Assembly: GCA_016706865.1 (NCBI GenBank)
Contig: JADJIS010000003.1
Location: 2,046,001-2,110,000 of the forward strand
Origin: Bacteroidota bacterium
GTDB taxonomy: Bacteria > Bacteroidota > Bacteroidia > Chitinophagales > BACL12
Length of the DNA stretch: 64,000 nucleotides
Direction: 5' to 3'
Notes under the pieces: model-generated
Database searches by the model: none
The model's input: the letters and a program-made list of their open reading frames with translations, nothing else
Told to the model about the DNA's origin: nothing
Part shown: positions 34,097 through 42,940 of the stretch, in pieces
How the letters are laid out: each line of letters starts with the position of its first letter
Position numbering within the stretch: position 1 is the first letter of the stretch
Position numbers and translations under genes: made by a program

Positions 34097-36505
34097 TTAA
34101 AAAATGGAAGGGTATCGACCCGGACTTACCTCACTCATAATGCCGTATATCGCCTCATAAATATCGTCCTCATTCGGCTTACAGAAATAGTCGCCATCGC
34201 TGGCATATGCCGTTCTGTTTGCCTTTGCACTTAAACATTTCGGAAAGGAATCCAGATGACGGAAAAGACTGTCGTCGTTAAAAACCTGTTGCATCATATA
34301 TGCTGTGGCTCCCCCCGGAACATCCTCATCAATAAAAATTACCCGATTGGTTTTTTTAACGGAGTTTCTGATTATTCCGTGAATATCGAAAGGCATTAAA
34401 GTTTGAACATCTATCACCTCCGCAGAAATTCCCTTCTCTGCAAGTTTGCGGCAGGCATCCTGCACAATTCGCAGAGTGGAACCATAACTTACAACTGTAA
34501 TATCATCTCCCGAACTCAATATTTCCGGAATACCCAAAGGCACTGTAAATTCACTGATATTAGAAGGTGTCTGTTCCTTTAATCTATATCCATTTAAACA
34601 CTCCACTACAATTGCTGCATCATCACCCTTAAGCAATAAATTATACATGCCGGCTGCCTGTGTCATATTTCTCGGGACACATAAATAAATACCGCGACAA
34701 GTTCCCAATATCATAGTCATGGGTGAACCTGTATGCCAGATACCTTCCAACCTATGTCCACGGGTGCGAATAATGAGTGGTGCCTTTTGACCTCCCTTGG
34801 TGCGATATTGCAATGTTGCAAGATCATCACTTAAAGGTTGTAAGCCGTAAATTAAATAATCAAGGTATTGAATTTCTGCAATCGGTCTTAAACCTCTCAT
34901 CGCCATTCCAATTCCCTGACCAATAATTGTGGCCTCTCTGATCCCGGTATCAAAAACACGATTTTCTCCGTGTTTATCCTGCAATCCGGCAAATCCTTGG
35001 TTTACGTCGCCGATCTTTCCCAAATCTTCCCCAAAAGCAAAAAATAGCGGATTTTTCTGAAGATGTTCGTCAAAACTTTTGTTCAGAATTTCAAAACCAT
35101 TTATCAGCGGAGCATTTTCATCATAAGCTGCTTTTATATGCTCAACTTTTAAAGCAGAATAGGCTGATTCACTATATAAATTAGCATTATATCTCTCATT
35201 GTTGAGATGATCGTAATATTTCACCCAATGTAAAAGAGCCTCTCTTTCCTGCGAAACTTCACCGGAGCTTACACGAAGGGCATTTCTTCCGGCCTTCATA
35301 ATATCCCTTCTAACAGGGTCCATCGAATTGCGCAGTTCATTCACAATATCCTGTATCTCGGGAGCGGAATCTGAAACCGAAATAAGTGATTCTAGTAGAG
35401 AAAATAATACATCTATGTCTGTCTTTATAGACATAAGATGTTTATTCCACGACGATTTCATGGCATTTCGAGCCTCTTCCTTCATTGCAGATTGTATTTC
35501 TTCCAACTCTTCTGCCGTAGCAATGGAGGATGCTATCATCCATTCCTTCATCTTTACAATGCAATCCCATTCAGCCTCCCATTCCAACCTCTCTTTGGAT
35601 TTATATCTTTCCTGCGAACCAGAGGTGGAGTGTCCCTGCGGCTGTGTGATCTCCGTTACATGAAAAAATACAGGCACATGTTCGCGACGGCAAAGATCTA
35701 TTCCCTCCTCAAAAGTTTGAATCAAAGAGGCATAATCCCAACCCTTTACTTCATAAATTTTAATTCCATTTCCTTCTTCATCGAGCTGAAATCCCGACAA
35801 AACTTCCGATATATTCTGTTTTGTGGTTTGATATTTTTGAGGAACTGAAATTCCATAACCATCATCCCACACAAAAAATGCAAGTGGTATCTTTAAAACC
35901 CCGGCAGCATTCACCGATTCCCAAAAAACGCCTTCAGAGGTACTGGCATCTCCAATTGTAGCAAATACTACTTCATTTCCATTGTTTGAGAATCCAGATT
36001 GATTAATTGCTGCATTTTGTCTGAATATTTTTGAGGACAGTGCCAAACCCACGGCCCTAACCATTTGTGAAGCCGTTGGAGAGGTATCTGAGGATGAATT
36101 TTTCATGTTTACCAAATCTTTCCATTGTCCTGACTGATCCAAACTCCGTGTAGCAAAATGTGCATTCATTTGTCGCCCACCGGAGGAAGGTTCTTCATTG
36201 ATATCCGGTATAGCATATAATTGTGCGAAAAATTGTTCTGTTGTAAGTATATCCGCAGCAAACATGAAGGTTTGATCTCTATAATACCCTGATCTGAAGT
36301 CACCGGTCTTAAAAGTTTTTGCCATGGCAAGTTGTGCAACTTCCTTTCCATCGCCGAAAATTCCAAATTTCGCTTTTCCGGTAAGCACTTCTCTTCTGCC
36401 CAAAAGGCTTGCCTCCCTACTGCGACAAGCTATTTTGAAGTCGTTTATCACATCCCGCTTAAAATCTTCGAAGGTGATATTTTTATTTTGAGTTAGGTCA
36501 GACAT
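34097..36505 (-). CDS. 2-oxoacid dehydrogenase E1, fused alpha and beta subunits
   Basis: The product has 802 residues. The first ~390 form an E1-alpha domain: GRREVLTGKAKFGIFGDGKEVAQLA, and the thiamine-diphosphate motif GDASTSEGVFWESVNAAGV...VWDDGYGIS. The second half is E1-beta (AFGEDLGKIGDVNQGFAGLQDKHGENRVFDTGIREATIIGQGIGMAMRGLRPIAEIQYLDY ... IDVQTLMPFD ... IDEDVPGGATAYM). This fused form in Bacteroidota is usually annotated as a branched-chain 2-oxoacid (2-oxoisovalerate) dehydrogenase E1 that feeds a lipoyl E2; the exact acid cannot be told from sequence. E2 and E3 are not nearby. It precedes the cold-shock gene on the same strand with a 56-bp gap. Confidence 0.88.
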   Translation of the reverse strand: MSDLTQNKNITFEDFKRDVINDFKIACRSREASLLGRREVLTGKAKFGIFGDGKEVAQLAMAKTFKTGDFRSGYYRDQTFMFAADILTTEQFFAQLYAIPDINEEPSSGGRQMNAHFATRSLDQSGQWKDLVNMKNSSSDTSPTASQMVRAVGLALSSKIFRQNAAINQSGFSNNGNEVVFATIGDASTSEGVFWESVNAAGVLKIPLAFFVWDDGYGISVPQKYQTTKQNISEVLSGFQLDEEGNGIKIYEVKGWDYASLIQTFEEGIDLCRREHVPVFFHVTEITQPQGHSTSGSQERYKSKERLEWEAEWDCIVKMKEWMIASSIATAEELEEIQSAMKEEARNAMKSSWNKHLMSIKTDIDVLFSLLESLISVSDSAPEIQDIVNELRNSMDPVRRDIMKAGRNALRVSSGEVSQEREALLHWVKYYDHLNNERYNANLYSESAYSALKVEHIKAAYDENAPLINGFEILNKSFDEHLQKNPLFFAFGEDLGKIGDVNQGFAGLQDKHGENRVFDTGIREATIIGQGIGMAMRGLRPIAEIQYLDYLIYGLQPLSDDLATLQYRTKGGQKAPLIIRTRGHRLEGIWHTGSPMTMILGTCRGIYLCVPRNMTQAAGMYNLLLKGDDAAIVVECLNGYRLKEQTPSNISEFTVPLGIPEILSSGDDITVVSYGSTLRIVQDACRKLAEKGISAEVIDVQTLMPFDIHGIIRNSVKKTNRVIFIDEDVPGGATAYMMQQVFNDDSLFRHLDSFPKCLSAKANRTAYASDGDYFCKPNEDDIYEAIYGIMSEVSPGRYPSIF

Positions 36506-36633
36506 ATGTTGAGTTAAAATATTGGCAAAAATAAGAAATCGGAGGTTTAAGCCCGACTTAAATTCTGTTAGCAGAAAAAACTTTTCTATTTGGGCTTTGA
36601 TGGTATAATTGTTGTGTGAATAAAGAAATTCAA

Positions 36634-36665
36634 TTTTTGAATTAGAGGATAGAAGTCTAAATTTG
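36634..36665 (+). promoter_or_regulatory. Promoter of DUF1573 gene pair
   Basis: TTTTTG (36634-36639), 18 nt, then TAAATTTG (36658-36665): both elements of the Bacteroidota promoter are present. The leader is about 30 nt to the ATG at 36703. Confidence 0.7.
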
Positions 36666-36702
36666 TATCCCCTAAATCTTTTAACAACTAAACCAATATA
36701 TT

Positions 36703-37197
36703 ATGACAAAATTTTTTTCCGCACTAACCTTGATCTTATTGATCTCCACAGTTTCTTACGCGCAAACTTCGGTTTCTCCGAATTCTAATGGATCTGAAGC
36801 AGCACCGGTTGTTCCAGTTGTAAATCCTAATGCAGGTGAATTTAAATGGGTTGAAGAAACGCATGATTTCGGAACTATCCCACAAGGAACTCCGGTTAAA
36901 AACAAATTTGAGTTCACAAATACAGGTAAAGAACCGATCATAGTATCAAATGTTCAAAAAACTTGTGGTTGCACAGTTACAGAATGGACAAAAGAACCGG
37001 TTATGCCAGGTCAGGTTGGTTATGTTACCGCTGAATTTAATGCAGCAAAGGAAGGTCCTTTCACAAAAGCGATCACAGTTCAGTCAGATGCTAAAACACC
37101 TTCAGTAAAATTATATTTCAAAGGAACAGTTCAAAAAACCGAGCAAGCAGGTGGAGTTCCAGAACAAAATACCATTTTTAACACAGGAGGAAATTAA
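36703..37197 (+). CDS. Exported DUF1573 protein, paralogue 1
   Basis: The 164-residue product has a signal peptide ending TVSYAQ (about 1-21), a Pro/Asn/Ser linker, then one DUF1573 domain (about 50-145): FKWVEETHDFGTIPQGTPVKNKFEFTNTGKEPIIVSNVQKTCGCTVTEW. The conserved CGCT and the HDFG..P.G motif are clear. DUF1573 is an ASPM/SPD-2/Hydin-like immunoglobulin fold found in exported Bacteroidota proteins; function is unknown. It is followed after 26 bp by a paralogue of similar design, so the two form a duplicated pair under one good promoter. Confidence 0.88.
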   Translation: MTKFFSALTLILLISTVSYAQTSVSPNSNGSEAAPVVPVVNPNAGEFKWVEETHDFGTIPQGTPVKNKFEFTNTGKEPIIVSNVQKTCGCTVTEWTKEPVMPGQVGYVTAEFNAAKEGPFTKAITVQSDAKTPSVKLYFKGTVQKTEQAGGVPEQNTIFNTGGN

Positions 37198-37223
37198 TTT
37201 ATCAATAATTAAAAACTGATATA

Positions 37224-37670
37224 ATGAAAAAAGTATTCACGATAATTTTTTGTTTGGCTACAACGGCCATGCTTTCGGCACAGACATCATCAAATGCAAA
37301 TGCAGCTAATCCTAACAGTCCGCAATTTCAATGGGTGAGTGAGGTATATGACTTTGGAAGTATTCCTCAAGGAATTCCTGCAAAAGCGAGATACGAATTT
37401 ACCAATGTTGGAAAAGAAGCGCTTGTAATTACAGATGTTCAGAAAACTTGTGGTTGCACTAGCACAGATTGGAGCAAAGAACCAATTGCACCGGGCCAAA
37501 AAGGATGGATCATGGCTGAATACAATGCTGCCAACGAAGGAGCATTTACAAAAGCGATAACCGTTATGTCAAATTCAACAACTCCAACTTTGAAATTAAC
37601 TTTCAAAGGAACAGTGGTGAAAGATGCAGCGGGCAGTGTTCCGGAACAACAATCCATTTTTAATCAATAA
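37224..37670 (+). CDS. Exported DUF1573 protein, paralogue 2
   Basis: The 148-residue product has signal peptide MKKVFTIIFCLATTAMLSAQ, a short low-complexity Asn/Ala linker, then a DUF1573 domain (QFQWVSEVYDFGSIPQGIPAKARYEFTNVGKEALVITDVQKTCGCTSTDW ... VPEQQSIFNQ). It is clearly paralogous to the upstream gene, sharing WV-E..DFG.IPQG, QKTCGCT and the VPEQ..IFN tail. It has probably arisen by tandem duplication and is cotranscribed; a strong terminator closes the unit. The role of the pair is not known. Confidence 0.88.
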   Translation: MKKVFTIIFCLATTAMLSAQTSSNANAANPNSPQFQWVSEVYDFGSIPQGIPAKARYEFTNVGKEALVITDVQKTCGCTSTDWSKEPIAPGQKGWIMAEYNAANEGAFTKAITVMSNSTTPTLKLTFKGTVVKDAAGSVPEQQSIFNQ

Positions 37671-37697
37671 TTCATACTTGAACTTTTTATGCGACAC

Positions 37698-37729
37698 CTC
37701 CGTGCGTTATTAATCGCACGGAGTTTTTT
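37698..37729 (+). terminator. Intrinsic terminator after DUF1573 pair
   Basis: CTCCGTGCG (37698-37706) pairs with CGCACGGAG (37715-37723) with an 8-nt loop, followed by six T. Confidence 0.92.
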
Positions 37730-37732
37730 ATG

Positions 37733-37740
37733 TACCTTTG
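37733..37740 (+). promoter_or_regulatory. -7 element of aminotransferase, possibly leaderless
   Basis: TACCTTTG fits TAnnTTTG and ends only 4 nt before the ATG at 37745, so transcription would start at about the start codon. The -33 region falls inside the preceding terminator and has no clear TTG. Confidence 0.45.
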
Positions 37741-37744
37741 AGCC

Positions 37745-38968
37745 ATGCCAAAAATATCTTTTCGCGGCGAAAACATGCCTGCATCACCAATAAGAAAATT
37801 GGTACCCTTTGCTGAAAAAGCAAAAATAAGAGGGGTAAAGATCTATCACTTGAATATTGGTCAACCCGATATTGAAACTCCACATCAAATGATGGATGCT
37901 GTGAAGAATACAAATCTGAAAGTTTTGGAATATTCGCACAGTGCAGGATTTGAAAGTTATCGCCGCAAACTGGTGCAGTATTATGCAAAATATGGCATCG
38001 AATTAAATCATCACCAGATCATGATCACCACTGGTGGAAGTGAAGCAATTTTATTTGGAATGATGTGTTGTTTAGATGCAGGTGATGAAGTAATTATTCC
38101 CGAACCTCTTTATGCAAATTACAACGGATTTACCACAGCGAGTAATATTGTTGTTAAACCAATTACCTCCTATATTGAAACAGGATTTGCCCTCCCTCCT
38201 ATATCTGAATTTGAAAAATTGATCACACCAAAAACAAAAGCAATTTTAATTTGTAATCCGAATAATCCAACAGGTTATTTATATACAAAAGAAGAATTAT
38301 TACAATTGCGTGATCTGGTTTTAAAATACGATCTTTTTTTATTTGCAGATGAAGTTTATCGCGAATTCGTTTATGATGGCAACGAACAATTTTCCGTTTT
38401 AAATATGGAAGGAATTGATGAGAATGTGGTTTTAATGGATTCCATTTCCAAAAGATATAGTGCATGTGGTGCAAGAATTGGAGCGCTGATTTCCAAAAAT
38501 AATAAGGTGATGGAAACTGCATTAAAATTTGCGCAGGCAAGATTATCGCCTCCAACTTTAGAACAAATTTTAGCAGAAGCATTTTTAGATGTTCCTGATA
38601 GTTATTTCACCGAAGTGGAAAAAGAATATGTTGAACGCCGGAATTTATGTGTGGAAAGATTAAATGCAATGGATGGAGTTTTATGTCCGACTCCGGGTGG
38701 AGCATTTTATGCAATTGCAAGATTACCCATCGACGATTCCGATAAATTTTGCCAGTGGTTACTCGAATCATTTCATTTAAATAATGAAACGGTAATGCTT
38801 GCACCCGCAACTGGATTTTATTCAACTCCCGGTTTAGGGAAAAATGAAGTTCGAATTGCATACGTTCTTAATAAAAATGATATCAATAAAGCAATGGATT
38901 GTTTGGATGCGGCGCTTAAAGTTTATCCGGGAAGAGTTGTTGCCAGGGTTATGAGTTCGGAAGTTTAG
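37745..38968 (+). CDS. PLP-dependent class I aminotransferase (aspartate aminotransferase-like)
   Basis: The product has 407 residues with fold-type I features: N174 in NPNNPTG, D202 and Y205 in ADEVYREF, the Schiff-base lysine K236 in DSISKRYSACGARIG, and R244 following it. MPASPIRKLVPFAEKAK at the start is typical of the subgroup usually named aspartate or aromatic aminotransferase in Bacteroidota; amino donor preference is not decidable. The far C-terminus (VVARVMSSEV) is encoded next to, and partly by, sequence that resembles the TTCTGAG heptamer repeats that start at the stop codon, so the last residues may have been set by repeat growth. Confidence 0.9.
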   Translation: MPKISFRGENMPASPIRKLVPFAEKAKIRGVKIYHLNIGQPDIETPHQMMDAVKNTNLKVLEYSHSAGFESYRRKLVQYYAKYGIELNHHQIMITTGGSEAILFGMMCCLDAGDEVIIPEPLYANYNGFTTASNIVVKPITSYIETGFALPPISEFEKLITPKTKAILICNPNNPTGYLYTKEELLQLRDLVLKYDLFLFADEVYREFVYDGNEQFSVLNMEGIDENVVLMDSISKRYSACGARIGALISKNNKVMETALKFAQARLSPPTLEQILAEAFLDVPDSYFTEVEKEYVERRNLCVERLNAMDGVLCPTPGGAFYAIARLPIDDSDKFCQWLLESFHLNNETVMLAPATGFYSTPGLGKNEVRIAYVLNKNDINKAMDCLDAALKVYPGRVVARVMSSEV

Positions 38969-39690
38969 TTCTGAGTTCTGACATGTAGTAGATCTCCTGC
39001 GTCGATCACTACATGTTTCGGTTCTGAGTTCTGAGTTCTGGGTTCTGAGTTCACTTCGGAGGAAAATCATCCGGGTGTGGAAAGTTTGATGCCTGCCTGG
39101 CGACTGCCGGCAGACAGGTTCTTTATTCCTTGTTCTTTATTCGATATTATTGTTCTTAAATCTCCATCACATGAGTGTCCCCACAGTGTTACGCGTAGCG
39201 AACTCTGTGGATTCGGAGCTGAAAGTATTTGGAGTTCTGGGTTCTGAGTTCTGAGTTCACTTCGGAGGAAAATCATCCGGGTGTGGAAAGTTTGATGTTC
39301 TTTATTCCTTGTTCTTTATTCGATATTATTTTTCTGAGTTCTTAATTCTGAGTTCTGGGTTATATTCGGAGGAAAATCACCCGGGCGTGGAAAGTTTGAT
39401 GCCCGCTTGGCGACTGCCGGCAGACAGGTTCTTTATTCCTTGTTCTTTATTCGATATTATTGTTCTTAAATCTCCATCACATGAGTGTCCCCACAGTGTT
39501 ACGCGTAGCGAACTCTGTGGATTCGGAGCTGAAAGTATTTGGAGTTCTGAGTTCTGGGTTCTGAGTTCTGAGTTCACTACGGAGGAAAATCACTCGGGCG
39601 TAATTAGTTTAATGCCTGCCTGGCGACTGCCGGCAGACAGGTTCTTTATTCCTTGTTCTTTATTCGATATTTGTTCTCAGTTTACTTGAT
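38969..39690. repeat. Four-copy composite repeat with TTCTGAG heptamers
   Basis: The gap 38969-39743 has no gene. It contains tandem TTCTGAG/TTCTGGG heptamers, then a composite unit in four copies (about 39015-39235, 39236-39332 shortened, 39333-39543, 39544-39690). In order the unit has TTCTGAG heptamers, CGGAGGAAAATCA, GTTTGATG, a GC-rich palindrome (CTGGCGACTGCCGGCAGACAGG, absent from copy 2), TTCTTTATTCC twice, and a hairpin CCACAG...CTGTGG around TTACGCGTAGC. Apparent ORFs here translate the repeats and are not genes. Confidence 0.9.
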
Positions 39691-39743
39691 TTGCAAATGT
39701 TCCATACTTACAACTCCTGTCCATTATTCAAAATAAATATTTT

Positions 39744-41153
39744 ATGCGAAAATTAATTGCCTTAATCACTTTTTTTATTTTCATTTTATCCGCATTAAAC
39801 GCGCAAACAATTCCATCAGAAATTGCCGGCAAATGGATGGGCAAATTAAATGTTGGCATTGAATTGCGGCTGGTCTTTAATTTTGAAATATCGGGAGATA
39901 CTATTTTTACTACTATTGATAGTCCCGACCAAGGTGTTAATGGAATACCGACAGAAAAAACAACTTTAATTAATGATGAGATCACTGTTACAATTCCGGT
40001 AATTAGTGGATCGTTTAAGGGAAAATATATTGCAGATAGTGTAATTATTAGAGGCATATGGTTTCAATCCGGCGGATCAATGCCAATATCATTATCTAAA
40101 ATAGATTTTGTTGAACCCATTAAGCGACCTCAAAATCCGGTTAAACCTTATCCCTATAAAGAAGAGGAAGTTGTTTTTAAAAATAAAAGCGCCGACAGTG
40201 TTTTTCTTGCCGGAACATTAACTATTCCTGAGGGTGCAGGTCCGTTTAAAGCAGTTATTTTAGTTTCAGGAAGTGGTCCGCAAAACAGAGATGAATTTTT
40301 ATTAGGACATTCGCCCTTTTTAGTTTTGAGCGACAGATTAACACGCAAAGGAATAATTGTTTTGCGATATGATGACAGAGGTGTGGCAAATTCAACCGGT
40401 GATTTTTCGAAGGCAACAACTCAAGATTTTGCAAGTGATGCAGATGCTGCAGTTAAATATTTAATGTCGAGAAAAGATCTTAATATTTCTGAGATCGGAA
40501 TTGCAGGTCACAGTGAAGGTGGATTAATTGCACCGATCACAGCCACTGAAAATAAAAATGTTGATTTTATTGTAATGTTGGCCGGTCCGGGAATACCGGG
40601 CGATTCCATTCTAAATTTACAAGGAGATCTTATTGCAAAAGCCTCCGGATTTACAGATAGTATGATCTATTATTATAGCGCGATCAGGCATGATATAATA
40701 AATGTGGTATTGGCTGAGAATGATATGGATATTATTTCAAAAAAGATCATCGCAATTAATAAAGAATTTCTGAAAACCACACCTCAATATATTTTAGATG
40801 AAATGCAGATGTCGGCAAAAGATTCAACAAGTGCAGTGGATTTTTATGCCAATGTGTGGACAAAATATTTCCTGAGTTTTGATCCCCGACCCATCCTTGA
40901 AAAATTAAAAATTCCGGTTCTCGCATTAAATGGGACCAATGATCTTCAGGTACCCTATAAGGAGAATTTAATGGCAATAGAGGAAGCATTAAAAAAAAGT
41001 GAATCAAAAAATTATAAAGTGTTGGAATTGAAGGGACTGAATCATCTTTTTCAGGTTTCTGTAAGCGGTTCACCAAATGAGTATTCAAGCCTTGAAGAAA
41101 CTTTTAATGAGGAAGCAATGGAGATCATAGTCAATTGGATTCTACAATTGTGA
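39744..41153 (+). CDS. Secreted alpha/beta hydrolase
   Basis: The 469-residue product has signal peptide MRKLIALITFFIFILSALNAQ. An N-terminal beta-rich domain of about 110 residues (GKWMGKLNVGIELRLVFNFEISGDT) is joined to an alpha/beta hydrolase. Its nucleophile is in GIAGHSEGGLIAP, the acid in LALNGTNDLQV, and the His in LKGLNHLFQ. The strand VLRYDDRGVANSTGDF and the SGSGPQNRDE oxyanion region match the family of serine aminopeptidase-like hydrolases found in Bacteroidota. The substrate is unknown (ester or peptide). It is periplasmic or surface-exposed. It stands alone after the repeat block. Confidence 0.85.
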   Translation: MRKLIALITFFIFILSALNAQTIPSEIAGKWMGKLNVGIELRLVFNFEISGDTIFTTIDSPDQGVNGIPTEKTTLINDEITVTIPVISGSFKGKYIADSVIIRGIWFQSGGSMPISLSKIDFVEPIKRPQNPVKPYPYKEEEVVFKNKSADSVFLAGTLTIPEGAGPFKAVILVSGSGPQNRDEFLLGHSPFLVLSDRLTRKGIIVLRYDDRGVANSTGDFSKATTQDFASDADAAVKYLMSRKDLNISEIGIAGHSEGGLIAPITATENKNVDFIVMLAGPGIPGDSILNLQGDLIAKASGFTDSMIYYYSAIRHDIINVVLAENDMDIISKKIIAINKEFLKTTPQYILDEMQMSAKDSTSAVDFYANVWTKYFLSFDPRPILEKLKIPVLALNGTNDLQVPYKENLMAIEEALKKSESKNYKVLELKGLNHLFQVSVSGSPNEYSSLEETFNEEAMEIIVNWILQL

Positions 41154-41219
41154 TACTAAGGAACCACCAGGCATTTTTCAACTTTCTGCCCCGTCACAAA
41201 TAATTCCATTCGGATACTT

Positions 41220-41227
41220 TATCTTTG
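41220..41227 (+). promoter_or_regulatory. -7 element of membrane-protein gene
   Basis: TATCTTTG matches TAnnTTTG. It lies 69 nt before the TTG start at 41297. No -33 TTG at the usual distance. Confidence 0.35.
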
Positions 41228-41296
41228 CTTTCATTAGAGATTTTTGCAGCTCCTCAGCCAGCATAGATCATTAACCACAAAACCAAAGATTCAGGA

Positions 41297-41986
41297 TTGG
41301 AAATTGTATCAGTAAGCTTTTCCGGGATTACCTTTAGCGAGCCAGCCACCAGCATAACAGATATGGTATTGGCCATAATTTGTTTCAGTTTGGTTGCCCG
41401 TATCAAGAATAATTTTAACGAAAGCTTTTTTAACAATGCATGGCGTCTGTTTTTTCTTTTTACGGGACTAGCTACCTCTCTCGGGACTGTTTGTCATGGA
41501 TTTGAACTTATGTTACCCACCTCCATACACAACATGTTATGGATGTGCATGAATATTTGCAGCAGCATTTCTGTTTATTTTGCTTTAAAGGCGACAATTC
41601 GTTTTACCCGGGCGGAAGATTTTGCACATAGATTATTGCAAGTTCTGAATATCGGATCTCTAGTGGTATTCAGCGGTCTTACAATTGTAAACAACGACTT
41701 CGAAATTTTTAAAATTCATTGTGCAATAGGGCTTACACTTATATTTATTACTCATGCATTTGCATCCTATAAAAGTCATGTAGGGAGCGGTTCCATTGTT
41801 TTGGGGATGTTACTTTCGTTCATTACCGTTTATATCCATACCAACCAGATATCAATAAATGCGTGGTTCGATTACAAAGATATTGGTCACGTTATCATGA
41901 TGTTCAGCCTGGTGCTTATTTATAACGGAATATACTTAATGAAAGAAAATTTGAAGCTTTCCGTCTACAGGCTGCGTTTTCAATGA
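41297..41986 (+). CDS. Multi-pass integral membrane protein
   Basis: The 229-residue product starts at TTG 41297 (the first residues EIVSVSFSGITFSEPATSITD lead into the first helix). About seven hydrophobic helices follow (ITDMVLAIICFSLVA, LFFLFTGLATSLGTV, NMLWMCMNICSSISVYFAL, LQVLNIGSLVVFSGLTI, HCAIGLTLIFITHAFASY, SIVLGMLLSFITVYI, DIGHVIMMFSLVLIYNGIYL). Conserved-looking polar residues (H68 in CHGFE, H80, H177-H178 region) suggest a haem- or metal-linked role but none is proven. The layout resembles DUF6962-type proteins. Function is unknown. Confidence 0.75.
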   Translation: MEIVSVSFSGITFSEPATSITDMVLAIICFSLVARIKNNFNESFFNNAWRLFFLFTGLATSLGTVCHGFELMLPTSIHNMLWMCMNICSSISVYFALKATIRFTRAEDFAHRLLQVLNIGSLVVFSGLTIVNNDFEIFKIHCAIGLTLIFITHAFASYKSHVGSGSIVLGMLLSFITVYIHTNQISINAWFDYKDIGHVIMMFSLVLIYNGIYLMKENLKLSVYRLRFQ

Positions 41987-41990
41987 GATC

Positions 41991-42404
41991 GTGATTCGTG
42001 AATCGTGAGTCCGGTTTATTATCGCCGGAGGTGGTTAGACTTTTCTTTTTTCGAAATAGGAAGTAGGAAGTAGGAAATAGGAAACTCTTTTTAAAGTGTA
42101 TCAGGTATCAGGAAAACAAACAGTGGAATCTCTTAAAATTTCGCAAAAAATTTATACTCCTTTTAGCCAACGTAGCTTAAGCGAAGGCGGCTTTCTCCTT
42201 TTTCGAAATAGGAAGTAGGAAATAGGAAGTAGGAAAACAAACGGTGGGATTTGGTAAAATTTCGCAAGAAATTTAAACTCCTTTCTCCTCTCTCATCACT
42301 CCTTTTTAGTTTCAGGTATCAGGAAAATAAACGCTGTGATTTTGCAAAATTTCGCCAGAAATTTAAACTCCTCTCTCCTTTCTCCTCTCTCCTTTCTCCA
42401 ACAT
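41991..42404. repeat. Heptamer arrays interleaved with a palindromic unit
   Basis: The gap 41987-42428 has no gene except a leader for the lipoprotein. Heptamer arrays: CGTGATT/CGTGAAT/CGTGAGT (41990-42013), GAAATAG/GAAGTAG (42052-42083 and 42204-42233), GTATCAG (42097-42112) and CTCCTTT/CTCCTCT (42279-42303 and 42369-42400). Between them lie three copies of a ~50-nt unit centred on the palindrome AAATTTCGCAAGAAATTT (42136-42153, 42257-42274, 42347-42364), each ending in AAACTCC or TATACTCC. Confidence 0.9.
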
Positions 42405-42408
42405 TTAC

Positions 42409-42416
42409 TATTTTTG
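42409..42416 (+). promoter_or_regulatory. -7 element of lipoprotein gene
   Basis: TATTTTTG matches TAnnTTTG. It gives a leader of roughly 6-8 nt to the ATG at 42429. The expected -33 region is inside the CTCCTTT heptamer array. Confidence 0.5.
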
Positions 42417-42428
42417 AAAAAAATTTAT

Positions 42429-42926
42429 ATGAAAAAACCACTTATTCCAATTGTTCTGCTTTTGACCATGTTTGTAATTACAGGCTGTCCTGTAGGTGTA
42501 CCCCATCCTTTAGGCAAACAAGGAGAGGAAAAAATTAATAAAGATATGCTTGGCACCTGGGTGCAAACCAATACGGAAATGGAGGTTATGAAAATGGAAA
42601 TAGTTAAACGTGATAATAATTCCGTTTTTGTAAATGTTTTAGAAAGAGGTAGTATGTATTCTTTGGAGACCGACAATTTCTACGGTTGGTTTACAGAAAT
42701 AGAGGGTAAAAATTTTATTTACATGCAGGATGTTGATGATGCCGAAGACGACTATTATACTTATTGTTTTGAAGTGAGTGGTAACACCATGAAATCATAT
42801 GATATCAGTTTATTAGTTGGTGGTGTTGATGCAATTACCTCCACTGAAGCTTACCGTGAAGAAGTTAAAGCTTCACTTAAAATGGAAGGTGCATTAAGCA
42901 GTGAGACTATTTGGACCAAACAATAA
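42429..42926 (+). CDS. Putative lipoprotein of unknown function
   Basis: I start at the ATG at 42429 (165 residues), which gives MKKPLIPIVLLLTMFVITGC with a lipobox VITGC. The longer frame from 42336 translates repeats. The mature domain (EKINKDMLGTWVQTNTEMEVMKMEIVKRDNNSVFVNVLERG, then FYGWFTEIEGKNFIYMQDVDD) has the strand pattern of lipocalin-like proteins common in Bacteroidota lipoproteins, with no named family recognised. It converges with the GH31 gene: only 14 bp separate the stop codons. Confidence 0.7.
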   Translation: MKKPLIPIVLLLTMFVITGCPVGVPHPLGKQGEEKINKDMLGTWVQTNTEMEVMKMEIVKRDNNSVFVNVLERGSMYSLETDNFYGWFTEIEGKNFIYMQDVDDAEDDYYTYCFEVSGNTMKSYDISLLVGGVDAITSTEAYREEVKASLKMEGALSSETIWTKQ

Positions 42927-42940
42927 ATAATTCAATTCCC

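Noticed and set aside
39067..39689. Open frames such as SELRTQNSELRT and SAPNPQSSLRVTLWGHS on either strand
   Set aside because: They translate the composite repeat in several frames and change with each repeat copy.
42251..42538. Frame overlapping the start of the lipoprotein
   Set aside because: It translates the palindromic unit and CTCCTTT heptamers, then runs out of frame over the real lipoprotein.
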